Part shown: positions 1 through 5,246 of the stretch, in pieces | Layout of the letters: each line of letters opens with the position of its first letter | How positions within the stretch are numbered: the first letter of the stretch is position 1 | Assembly (NCBI GenBank): GCA_029946075.1 | Contig: JAQSDT010000745.1 | Coordinates: forward strand, 1-12,773 | DNA length: 12,773 nucleotides | Reading direction: 5' to 3' | From: a bacterium | GTDB lineage: Bacteria > Pseudomonadota > Alphaproteobacteria > Rhizobiales > Xanthobacteraceae | The notes under the pieces: model-generated | Seen by the model: the letters and a program-made list of their open reading frames with translations, nothing else | Database searches by the model: none | Told to the model about the DNA's origin: nothing | Position numbers and translations under genes: made by a program

Positions 1-12
1 ACATCTTCCTTA

Positions 13-603
13 TCATGGCTGCATACTCTCCGCAGTTTTCACAAGGTTCTCAACATAAGCCAGACCAAGCTTAGCGATGTGAATTGCGGATATGTCGCTT
101 AGCGTCGAGCCTAGATGTTTGAGCGGCGGGCCGACCTGATTTCCGCCGCGCTCTGTTACAAAATGCAAAGCAGCGGGGGATGAGCTTATCATTTCGGGTT
201 CAACGATGCGCTTGGTGGCCGTCTCCCGCAGGACCGGCATTCCATCCTGATTGCGTATCAATTGCTCGTATTCGGTGTCGGGCTTTACGGAGAAAAGCAC
301 ATCCCGTCCCTCATGAACCGGGCGTTCTAGGCTATGTTCCTCGTCGTCGCGAGAGGCGAAGAGGTAGCGCAAGAGAGGGTCATCTTTTCTTTCCGTCTTT
401 ACCGTCGTGCCATACCACTGTCGAGAGGCGGGGAAGTTCTTCGCACCCTGTTCCAACTGGGTAAAGACACCTTTCCAGGCCTGTAGGAACTGAACCCATG
501 CATCGGAGAAAGGCACGAAGTCGGTGCATGTTTCCATTTCTGCAATCGATTTACGGGCGTGACGCAACCTCGTGTGACATTTTTCAATGGCTTTCGGATC
601 CAT
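13..603 (-). CDS. Hypothetical protein, possible HEPN-like fold (phage moron)
   Basis: This is a 196-residue soluble protein with no signal peptide or membrane segment. Residues 1-55 are strongly helical. The stretch FPASRQWYG at 57-65 and the DPLLRYL segment at 75-81 lead into R85-D-D-E-E-H90, an R-x4-H arrangement that resembles the HEPN ribonuclease motif. I recall similar small proteins of unknown function in proteobacteria, but I cannot name a family with certainty. The gene lies 32 bp downstream of a 56-residue ORF on the same strand, so the two probably form one operon. Its base composition is less G+C-rich than the rest of the window (29 G/C in the 60 bases 61-120). It is oriented against the lysis genes, which suggests an acquired accessory gene. 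The ATG start at 603 has only a weak Shine-Dalgarno sequence. The coding call is firm; the HEPN reading is inference. Confidence 0.75.
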   Translation of the reverse strand: MDPKAIEKCHTRLRHARKSIAEMETCTDFVPFSDAWVQFLQAWKGVFTQLEQGAKNFPASRQWYGTTVKTERKDDPLLRYLFASRDDEEHSLERPVHEGRDVLFSVKPDTEYEQLIRNQDGMPVLRETATKRIVEPEMISSSPAALHFVTERGGNQVGPPLKHLGSTLSDISAIHIAKLGLAYVENLVKTAESMQP

Positions 604-635
604 GATGTCCGACCCTGACGAGAGAGAAAACGTGT

Positions 636-806
636 TTAGTGAACCGTGCCGTAAAAGCCGTCGGGAGCGATATCTTCGAGCGATTTAAGAAAGTCGTTCG
701 TGAGGTTCTGAGACACGAAGTGCCGGCTGTAGGGGTCGAATAATTCGACCGCCGGTCTCTCACTTGGTTTTGCTTCGTCTGCGGGCTTACGCTCTTCGTC
801 TGACAT
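636..806 (-). CDS. Small acidic hypothetical protein, partner of the 196-residue gene
   Basis: This 56-residue ORF starts with MSDEERKPADEAKPS and ends in GFYGTVH. The N-terminal third is charged and probably disordered. Residues 20-50 look foldable, with aromatic and hydrophobic positions and a short helix around NDFLKSLEDI. A good Shine-Dalgarno sequence (GGAG, 8 nt upstream of the ATG) supports this start. The gene is first in a two-gene minus-strand unit, with the 196-residue gene beginning 32 bp after its TAA. A small acidic protein ahead of a possible HEPN protein would fit an antitoxin or regulator, but this rests on gene order only. I do not recognise the family. Confidence 0.55.
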   Translation of the reverse strand: MSDEERKPADEAKPSERPAVELFDPYSRHFVSQNLTNDFLKSLEDIAPDGFYGTVH

Positions 807-992
807 CGCACATCTCCACTAACACTAGACGTTGCGCTTTTAAGCATTTCGTCCGTGCAGTGTCGAATCCAACTGCAATCTGAACACCATCGCGAGGCGG
901 ACATGGTCGTGCCGGAGATATTACAGTCGCGGCCGGCGCGGCCCCATCGTCATGATCTCAAAAACACCAGCGCCCCGCTGTTCCGACAACGG
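807..992. other. Intergenic region upstream of the moron unit
   Basis: I see no convincing gene in this stretch. The part next to 806 (about 810-850) is A+T-rich for this window. On the minus strand it holds a weak promoter-like pair, TTCGAC and TTAAAA 18 bp apart, which could drive the 636-806 and 13-603 genes. The far end contains a small terminator-like hairpin, listed separately. Confidence 0.4.
960..980 (-). terminator. Weak rho-independent terminator, minus strand
   Basis: Read on the minus strand, CAGCG-GGG-CGCTG forms a 5-bp hairpin, followed after GTG by five T. It lies 12 bp downstream of the small ORF at 993-1085. The stem is short, so confidence is low. Confidence 0.3.
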
Positions 993-1085
993 CTACCAGA
1001 ACTCCGCGCCCACGACCGCAAACATCGCGATGAACACGAGGGTGGTGATCACCATCCTTACGTGCATGCCATTGAATTCGAACAT
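993..1085 (-). CDS. Possible 30-residue single-helix membrane protein
   Basis: This short ORF begins MFEFNGMHVR and continues with about 16 hydrophobic residues (11-26: MVITTLVFIAMFAVVG) before ending EFW. A GGGGAG Shine-Dalgarno sequence lies 4 nt before the ATG. A weak promoter-like pair, TTGCGC and TATGCC 17 bp apart, lies upstream on the minus strand, and a small terminator-like hairpin follows the stop. Together these suggest a tiny independent transcription unit placed back to back with the lysis module. Short hydrophobic ORFs arise by chance in G+C-rich DNA, so this is only a candidate. It could be a holin-type or antiholin-type peptide, but nothing shows that directly. Confidence 0.35.
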   Translation of the reverse strand: MFEFNGMHVRMVITTLVFIAMFAVVGAEFW

Positions 1086-1201
1086 CTTGCTCCCCGCCCC
1101 AGACCCTGGCTGTCGCCAGTGACCAAGGCATATGCGCCCGAGCGGGTCTGCGCAAGAACCCCACCCCAAAGCAACCCGCCTGAGCGGGACAGGAGAACCC
1201 A

Positions 1202-1951
1202 ATGGATCGAAGCAAGTTCTTCGCAGCCTTGCGCGCGCGCGGCTCTGGCGTGTTCGGCACGTCTCTCAGCCAAGGGCAGGTGGCTGGCACGGAATCGATA
1301 CTGGACGAAGCGCAGAAGCGCGGCACCCGGTTGACTTGGCTCGCCTACATGCTGGCCACTGCCTACCTCGAGACGGCGCACACCATGCAGCCGATCGAGG
1401 AATACGGAAAGGGCAATGGCCGGAAGTATGGCGCCAAGGCCGGTCCCTACGGCAAGGTGTATTACGGGCGCGGTTTCGTGCAGCTCACCTGGTTGGAAAA
1501 TTATCAGAAGGCCGCTGCAAAGCTTGGCGTCGATTTCGTGCAGTTCCCGGAGCGCGTCATGGAACCACGCCTCGCGGCTGCAATCATGTTCGACGGCATG
1601 GAACAGGGCTGGTTCGCTGGGGACAAGATCGGGCGCCACACACTTGCGCGGCATATCGGCGGGGACAAGCCCGACTATGTGTCAGCACGCCGGATCATCA
1701 ATGGGACGGACAAGGCCGCTGCAATCGCAGGATATGCTCGAGCGTTCGAAGCGGCACTTCGCGGCGCGGGCTATGTCTCGCAAGCACCAAAGCCACGTCC
1801 AGCCCCGCCAGCGCCCATCCCGGCTCCCAAGCCTGTTCCGGTCCCGCCAGTGTCCAAGCCCGCCCCTGAGCCGGTCCCTGCGCCAGCGAAGCCGGGTTTC
1901 TGGGAACTGTTCTTCGCCCGGCTCGCCAAGATGTTCAAGAGAGGCAAGTGA
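1202..1951 (+). CDS. Phage endolysin, GH19 chitinase/lysozyme-like, with proline-rich linker and cationic tail
   Basis: This 249-residue muralytic enzyme should cleave peptidoglycan glycan strands at the end of the lytic cycle. Residues 1-190 carry the GH19 fold signature: E57 in YLETAHTM and E66/E67 in PIEEYGKG are the likely catalytic acid and base region, and YYGRGFVQLTWLENY (87-101) is the typical substrate-cleft motif. Residues 195-231 are a proline/alanine-rich linker. The last 19 residues (PGFWELFFARLAKMFKRGK) form an amphipathic, positively charged helix that could touch membrane or lipopolysaccharide. There is no signal peptide, so export probably depends on a holin. The start has AGGAG 7 nt upstream. 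The stop leads directly into the next gene, and the gene opens a seven-gene lysis block. Confidence 0.9.
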   Translation: MDRSKFFAALRARGSGVFGTSLSQGQVAGTESILDEAQKRGTRLTWLAYMLATAYLETAHTMQPIEEYGKGNGRKYGAKAGPYGKVYYGRGFVQLTWLENYQKAAAKLGVDFVQFPERVMEPRLAAAIMFDGMEQGWFAGDKIGRHTLARHIGGDKPDYVSARRIINGTDKAAAIAGYARAFEAALRGAGYVSQAPKPRPAPPAPIPAPKPVPVPPVSKPAPEPVPAPAKPGFWELFFARLAKMFKRGK

Positions 1952-1952
1952 C

Positions 1953-2153
1953 ATGGCTCCAATCATTCGCATCTTCCTACGCTACGCCACCTTTCCGCTG
2001 CTCTACTTCGGCATGGTGAACGAGAACGAGGCGTCGGACCTCATCGCTGATCCCGAGATTGCGCAGTGGATCAGCCTGGCCGCCGGCATCGTCGCGCCCT
2101 TCGCAGCCGAGGCTTGGTATTGGGCAGCGCGCAAATTCCGGTGGGTTAAGTGA
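1953..2153 (+). CDS. Small phage protein with hydrophobic segments
   Basis: This 66-residue protein starts one base after the endolysin TGA; the longer reading frame upstream is a shadow of the endolysin. Residues 5-20 (IRIFLRYATFPLLYFG) and 39-56 (WISLAAGIVAPFAAEAWY) are hydrophobic, and the end is basic (ARKFRWVK). Proteins of this size and layout sit next to endolysins in many alphaproteobacterial prophages and are usually left unnamed. A holin or antiholin role is possible from position and hydrophobicity but is not shown. Its TGA overlaps the GTG start of the next gene. Confidence 0.7.
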   Translation: MAPIIRIFLRYATFPLLYFGMVNENEASDLIADPEIAQWISLAAGIVAPFAAEAWYWAARKFRWVK

Positions 2154-2389
2154 GCGCGCTCATCACGTGGGTTCTCACCAACCCCACAATCCTCGCTGCC
2201 GTCGCTGGCGCGGTGGCGCTCATTGCTAGCGCATGGGCTGCCCTCCGTGGCGCGAAGAAAGCCGGCATCGATGAACAAAAGGCCAAGGAGGCCGAAGCCC
2301 GTGCGAAAAATCTTGACCGCATCAAGCGCGCTGCTGACGCTCGCCCTTCTGGCAGCTTGCACAACGACCCGAGAAACCGCGACGGATGA
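2150..2389 (+). CDS. Inner-membrane spanin-like (Rz-like) protein
   Basis: This 79-residue protein has an N-terminal membrane anchor (about residues 7-34, rich in A, V, L, I) and then a charged helical stretch, EQKAKEAEARAKNLDRIKRA (42-61). It ends with ARPSGSLHNDPRNRDG. That layout fits an i-spanin, which spans the periplasm with its coiled coil and pairs with an outer-membrane lipoprotein. It is short for an i-spanin. The GTG start overlaps the stop of the previous gene (GTGA), with GGTGGG just upstream. A lipoprotein ORF starts inside this gene in another frame, the classic Rz/Rz1 arrangement. Without that partner I would call it a generic phage membrane protein. Confidence 0.6.
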   Translation: MSALITWVLTNPTILAAVAGAVALIASAWAALRGAKKAGIDEQKAKEAEARAKNLDRIKRAADARPSGSLHNDPRNRDG

Positions 2390-2507
2390 CGTGTGTCTGA
2401 TATGGCGCGGCAACACGTTCTCGGCAAAGGGCGACACGCCGGAAACGGTTGCCGAAATCCGCGAGGCCAACGCAAAGCGAGACGCATATTGCGGTGCAAA
2501 GAAGTGA
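2301..2507 (+). CDS. Outer-membrane spanin-like (Rz1-like) lipoprotein overlapping the Rz-like gene
   Basis: This 68-residue protein has a clear lipoprotein signal: MRK, a hydrophobic run (ILTASSALLTLALL), then a lipobox LAAC with the lipidated cysteine at residue 20. The mature part is short and ends ...DAYCGAKK. Phage o-spanins are small lipoproteins that join an i-spanin to fuse inner and outer membranes. The GTG at 2301 is chosen over the in-frame ATG at 2271 because a perfect AAGGAGG lies at 2285-2291, 9 nt upstream, and because the protein then begins with a textbook signal sequence. The first 89 nt overlap the Rz-like gene in another frame. Two cysteines in the mature part could form a disulphide bond. 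Confidence 0.7.
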   Translation: MRKILTASSALLTLALLAACTTTRETATDDVCLIWRGNTFSAKGDTPETVAEIREANAKRDAYCGAKK

Positions 2508-2590
2508 GCGCCTGCGACGCCATCTTCCTGGCCGGGTGTGTTCTTGTGCTGCTGATAGCCGCCGTTGCCCTTTGGCGAGGTTACGAGTGA
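2504..2590 (+). CDS. 28-residue single-helix membrane protein
   Basis: This short ORF starts MSACDAIFLAGCVLVLLI and ends WRGYE, with one membrane helix over residues 6-24. Its GTG start overlaps the stop of the lipoprotein gene (GTGA), the same coupling seen at 2150, and its TGA overlaps the ATG of the next gene. It fills the gap between two well supported genes exactly, which supports its being real despite its size. The function is unknown; a holin-like or lysis-timing role is only suggested by position. Confidence 0.5.
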   Translation: MSACDAIFLAGCVLVLLIAAVALWRGYE

Positions 2591-3048
2591 TGATCTTCGC
2601 GCACATCACCACGTCATTTCGGGAGACCTTTCACGCCCGCGCTTCCGAATGGGCGCTCGCGGCGGTGCTGTTCAATTGGGGGCTGGTGCTCTCGTTGAAC
2701 ATGACGCTATTCGAGGGGGCGTCCTATGCGGAACTGGCGGCTCTTGCTCCACAAGTCGCATGGGCGTGGCTCTGCCTCCTCTTTGGCGCGTTCCGGCTGG
2801 CCGTTCTTGCCATCAACGGGGCATGGCGACGATCGCCGCATATCCGGTCGGCCTGCGCTTTCGTGGCGTGTTTCGTGTGGTTTCAGATCAGCATGGGGCT
2901 GCTGCAATCAGGAACATGGTCAACCGGCTTGGCCGTCTACCCGGTCCTGTTCTTCCTCGATATCTTCAATGTCATCCGCGCAATAGGCGAAGCGGGACGG
3001 TCCGACGCGCAACACCAGCGGATGGCAGGCAATGGAAGTGACTCCTGA
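2590..3048 (+). CDS. Four-helix membrane protein of the lysis module
   Basis: This 152-residue integral membrane protein has four predicted helices at about residues 21-38, 55-76, 88-105 and 112-131. The N-terminus is short and cytoplasm-like and the tail (GEAGRSDAQHQRMAGNGSDS) is polar. The ATG overlaps the previous stop (TGATG). I do not recognise a named family. Its place between the spanin genes and a coiled-coil membrane protein fits a holin-class or lysis-regulating function, but superinfection exclusion is equally possible. The last 17 nt overlap the next gene. Confidence 0.75.
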   Translation: MIFAHITTSFRETFHARASEWALAAVLFNWGLVLSLNMTLFEGASYAELAALAPQVAWAWLCLLFGAFRLAVLAINGAWRRSPHIRSACAFVACFVWFQISMGLLQSGTWSTGLAVYPVLFFLDIFNVIRAIGEAGRSDAQHQRMAGNGSDS

Positions 3049-3331
3049 AGTTCTCGCCACGGCTGCCATCGGAACCCTCGTCATCATCGGGGCCATAGGG
3101 AAATATCTGCAGTCGCTTCGAGCGCCACCGCCCATAGTCGAGAAAAGCAGCGCCGTCCTTGCGGGCATCGGTCTCGGCTACGTCGAGCGGGAACAGATGG
3201 AACGGGTGATCCATGAACTGAAACGTATAGCGGACGGCATTGCGGATAAAAACTCAGCCGGCATTCAGCATAAGCTGGAGGACATGGCGGACATGATCGA
3301 CAAGATGCAGTCGCCGCCCCGCAGGCGCTAA
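3032..3331 (+). CDS. Membrane-anchored coiled-coil protein, last gene of the lysis module
   Basis: This 99-residue protein has one N-terminal membrane segment (residues 6-25, VLATAAIGTLVIIGAIGKYL). A linker follows, then a charged heptad-like helix from about 51 to 92 (REQMERVIHELKRIADGI and onward). It resembles small anchored coiled-coil proteins common near alphaproteobacterial phage lysis genes. The function is not known; a structural partner in membrane disruption is possible. It starts inside the previous gene with a 17-nt overlap. The strong terminator at 3356 follows 25 bp after its stop, so it closes the plus-strand operon. Confidence 0.75.
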   Translation: MEVTPEVLATAAIGTLVIIGAIGKYLQSLRAPPPIVEKSSAVLAGIGLGYVEREQMERVIHELKRIADGIADKNSAGIQHKLEDMADMIDKMQSPPRRR

Positions 3332-3355
3332 CCCTCTCGCCTCCCAAGGCATTCG

Positions 3356-3392
3356 CCCCGCTGGCTCTCTTCGGAGGGTCGGCGGGGTTTTT
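3356..3392 (+). terminator. Strong rho-independent terminator ending the lysis operon
   Basis: A 14-bp stem, 3356-3369 with 3374-3387, includes three G:U pairs and is closed by a stable TTCG tetraloop. Five T follow at 3388-3392. It lies 25 bp after the last lysis gene and separates late transcription from the tRNA/attP region. Confidence 0.9.
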
Positions 3393-3456
3393 CGTCGTTT
3401 CGGAACCTGTTTGTCCACAGTCGCCGATTTCTGTGCACGACGGAACGCCTTGGCAA

Positions 3457-3486
3457 CCCACTCCCCCCGGAATCCCCCACTCCCCC
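3457..3486 (+). repeat. Direct repeat CCCACTCCCCC, two copies
   Basis: An 11-bp repeat occurs at 3457-3467 and 3476-3486. The second copy runs on as TCCCCCGCG (3481-3489), and that 9-mer recurs at 3681-3689 on the other side of the tRNA half. Repeats flanking an integration core are typical of integrase arm-type sites. This assignment is inference from position. Confidence 0.4.
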
Positions 3487-3541
3487 GCGCATGTTCCCGC
3501 GCCGTTCCGCATTGGGCTGCACCTTTCCGCAAGATTGATCC

Positions 3542-3569
3542 TTGCCAAATGCCGCGAAACCCTTAGAAA
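3542..3569 (+). promoter_or_regulatory. tRNA-type promoter carried upstream of the tRNA half
   Basis: A -35-like TTGCCA (3542-3547) and a -10-like TAGAAA (3564-3569) are 16 bp apart. They are followed by GCGCGG, a G/C-rich discriminator typical of stable-RNA promoters. The predicted start is within a few bases of the first tRNA base at 3579. This suggests the promoter belongs to the tRNA gene and was captured with its 5' half. Confidence 0.5.
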
Positions 3570-3578
3570 GCGCGGACC

Positions 3579-3622
3579 GGAGAGGTGGCCGAGTGGTCGA
3601 AGGCGCTCCCCTGCTAAGGGAG
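3579..3622 (+). tRNA. tRNA-Ser(GCU), 5' half only
   Basis: The sequence gives the 5' acceptor strand GGAGAGG (3579-3585), a D-arm with GCC/GGC stem (3588-3604), and a complete anticodon arm CTCCC-CTGCTAA-GGGAG (3606-3622) with anticodon GCT at 3613-3615. It then stops: the long variable arm of a serine tRNA, the T-arm and the 3' acceptor strand are absent, and 3623 onward is unrelated sequence leading into the end of int. It cannot make a tRNA on its own. It is a portion of the host gene carried as the attachment site. Confidence 0.85.
3606..3622. other. Probable attP core at the tRNA anticodon arm
   Basis: The anticodon arm is an imperfect dyad of 5-bp arms around a 7-base loop sequence (CTCCC, CTGCTAA, GGGAG). 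That matches the core-site layout many tyrosine recombinases use, with the 7-bp loop as crossover region. Identity with a tRNA gene ends at 3622, and int ends at 3635 on the opposite strand. Lysis genes on the left and int on the right are the two ends of a temperate phage map, so this junction is the phage form of the site. The exact crossover point is inferred. Confidence 0.65.
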
Positions 3623-3634
3623 AAAATCATACGC

Positions 3635-4678
3635 CTAAGCCCCTGAAATTGCTACAGACGGCCTGACTCTACCCCAATTTTCCCCCGCGACCTCGAAATT
3701 CCATCCCTTTTCTCGGGCTTCATCGCCGACTTCCGGCGTGCCGAGCTTCACGTATCGCTGATACTCGTGCGACCGCCATCCGCCTTCCTCTTTCAGCCTG
3801 AGCGGATCTCTGGTCTGCGCATAGAACCATGTCGCCCAGGAATGCCGGCAGACATGTGGCGTGATGATGGACGGGTCTCCCCCGCCAGCTTCGACGGCCC
3901 GCGCGAACGCTGTTCGCACCTGGCCTCCCCTCTTCACCTTCTCTGCGAATATCCTCCCGTCAAAGCGGCGGAACAGCGGCCCGGGCTGGCCTATGTTCGG
4001 CAGCAGGGACAATGCCGCCACCACACGGGGCTGTAGCGTCACACGGCGCTCGTGGCCGTTCTTCGTGTCCCGCAGCATCACCCAGCGGCCTGCAAGGTCT
4101 ACATCGTCCCTACCGTCGATCGCGAACGTCTCCCCGGCCCGTGCGCCCTGTCCAAACCAGAACGTGATGAGCGCGGGAAGCCACGGGCTGGGCTGCGTCG
4201 TCGCGGCGTGAATAATCCTATCGGCCATTGCCGGCATGACGAACATGGTTCGCGCTCCCCCGCCTTTCGGCGACCTCAGCTTCTCGTCCTTCACGAAATT
4301 CATGATCGCGTTGACCGGGGCGTAAAGCTGGCGGCGAACTGTTGCCGGCGCCCGCCCCGGGTAGATTGAATTTGCAGCCCGGGCCATGACGCTGTTGTCG
4401 ATCTCGGCAATCCGCATGTCCTGGAAATATTCCAGCAGCCGATCAAGGAACCTGGCGTCCTTTCCGCTTTCGAGATAGGCCGTCATCGCCCGGGCGAAGC
4501 TCATATCCCGCCAACCGGACAAGACGGGCGCAGCCTGCAAGTTGGCGACTATCTCGGCGGCGCGTTTCCGCGCTTCAGGCTTTGAAGTTTCGCCCGTGCT
4601 TCGTTCAAATCGGATACCGTTGATCGTGCCGCGCGCGACCCAGTAGGGGCTGTTCGGGCGCTTGACGAGGTTGAGCAT
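3635..4678 (-). CDS. int: Phage tyrosine integrase
   Basis: This 347-residue site-specific recombinase would catalyse integration and, with the excisionase, excision at the tRNA-Ser site. The N-terminal 50 residues form a small arm-binding domain (YWVARGTINGIRFERSTG). A SAM-like core-binding domain follows, then the catalytic domain from about 145. Catalytic residues visible are R180 (GARAGE), K206 (DTKNGHERRV), H275 and R278 (HVCRH), W301 in place of the second His, and nucleophile Y309 (RYVKL). The length is normal for the family. The gene ends 13 bp from the tRNA half. Its first 130 nt overlap the excisionase gene in another frame, and it is the last gene of the long early operon. Confidence 0.93.
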   Translation of the reverse strand: MLNLVKRPNSPYWVARGTINGIRFERSTGETSKPEARKRAAEIVANLQAAPVLSGWRDMSFARAMTAYLESGKDARFLDRLLEYFQDMRIAEIDNSVMARAANSIYPGRAPATVRRQLYAPVNAIMNFVKDEKLRSPKGGGARTMFVMPAMADRIIHAATTQPSPWLPALITFWFGQGARAGETFAIDGRDDVDLAGRWVMLRDTKNGHERRVTLQPRVVAALSLLPNIGQPGPLFRRFDGRIFAEKVKRGGQVRTAFARAVEAGGGDPSIITPHVCRHSWATWFYAQTRDPLRLKEEGGWRSHEYQRYVKLGTPEVGDEAREKGWNFEVAGENWGRVRPSVAISGA

Positions 4679-4863
4679 GGCGTCGGCTCCATAATGCGTT
4701 CCAGATCCTCGGGCATGAAGAAGATAGCCCGACCGATTTGACGATAAGCGCCGATCGCCCGGGCGCGCTCCCGCAATGTGCGCTCCGAGACCTCCACACC
4801 AAGAATCCCCAGCTTTTCCACAGCGGCGGCGGGGGACAAGATGCCGTCGAGCGCCTTCGTCAT
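4549..4863 (-). CDS. xis: HTH excisionase-like protein overlapping int
   Basis: This 104-residue protein has a MerR/AlpA-type helix-turn-helix over residues 8-58: SPAAAVEKLGI, then VSERTLRERARAIGAYRQIG, ending FFMPEDLERIME. Small proteins of this type directly ahead of rhizobial phage integrases act as, or are annotated as, excisionases, binding DNA near attP to direct excision. The C-terminal 44 residues (rich in S, T, A, R) are encoded in the first 130 nt of int in another frame. Start ATG at 4863 overlaps the previous stop (ATGA). The C-terminal tail is low in complexity and may be constrained mainly by the int frame. Confidence 0.75.
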   Translation of the reverse strand: MTKALDGILSPAAAVEKLGILGVEVSERTLRERARAIGAYRQIGRAIFFMPEDLERIMEPTPCSTSSSARTAPTGSRAARSTVSDLNEARAKLQSLKRGNAPPR

Positions 4864-5246
4864 GGTTCCCGCTCCTGTGCTGCCTTGGCGCGGAGAAGGG
4901 CGGCGAACTCGTTGGGAAGCATGACGTTGGCCGGCGTTTCGCGAAACATCGGCGCGATCTGATCGGGCTTGTAGCCGGCGAGGCCGCAGCCGATTGGCGT
5001 GAGTTGAAATTGCAAGTCGTCCCGGCTGCGCGCGAATTTCAGAAAAATGGCGACATACTCGGCGATGTCCCCCAGCGGCAGCGTGCGGATGTCTCGGTCC
5101 TTCGTCGGGATAGCATAGCTGTTGCCCTGCATTCCGACGCCTATGCCATACACGGCGCCGCGATGCTGACGCGCCCAGAGCGCCGCGCCCCTGCCGTGCC
5201 GCCCCGCAAGATTGGAGCCGAATACGAAAACAGGTTCCGTCATCAT
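4860..5246 (-). CDS. Macrodomain-like phage protein (A1S_2505 family)
   Basis: This 128-residue protein has the signature FVFGSNLAGRHGRGAAL (7-23), YAIPTKDRDIRTLPL (44-58) and TPIGCGLAGY (83-92), ending near FRETPANVMLPNEF. These match what I recall as the A1S_2505 family of phage non-structural proteins, which look like a reduced macrodomain, the fold that binds ADP-ribose. G10-S11-N12 and the G86-C87-G88-L89-A90-G91 loop are the likely ligand loops. The gene is coupled by 4-nt overlaps to both neighbours. A role in removing or binding ADP-ribose-type signals or marks is possible, but no activity is known to me for this family. Confidence 0.75.
   Translation of the reverse strand: MMTEPVFVFGSNLAGRHGRGAALWARQHRGAVYGIGVGMQGNSYAIPTKDRDIRTLPLGDIAEYVAIFLKFARSRDDLQFQLTPIGCGLAGYKPDQIAPMFRETPANVMLPNEFAALLRAKAAQEREP

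Noticed and set aside
855..2153. Long plus-strand ORFs in alternative frames at 855-1334, 1132-1869 and the upstream part of 1416-2153
   Set aside because: They lie over the endolysin gene or its leader, have arginine/proline-rich shadow compositions and lack ribosome sites. Only the 1953-2153 end of the last one is a real gene.
3411..3419. DnaA-box-like TTGTCCACA as part of a replication origin
   Set aside because: A single copy with one mismatch and no A+T-rich region or iterons nearby; not enough to call an origin.
3579..3670. Complete functional tRNA-Ser gene
   Set aside because: Sequence after 3622 has no serine-type variable arm, no GGTTCGAAT-like T-loop and no 3' acceptor strand.
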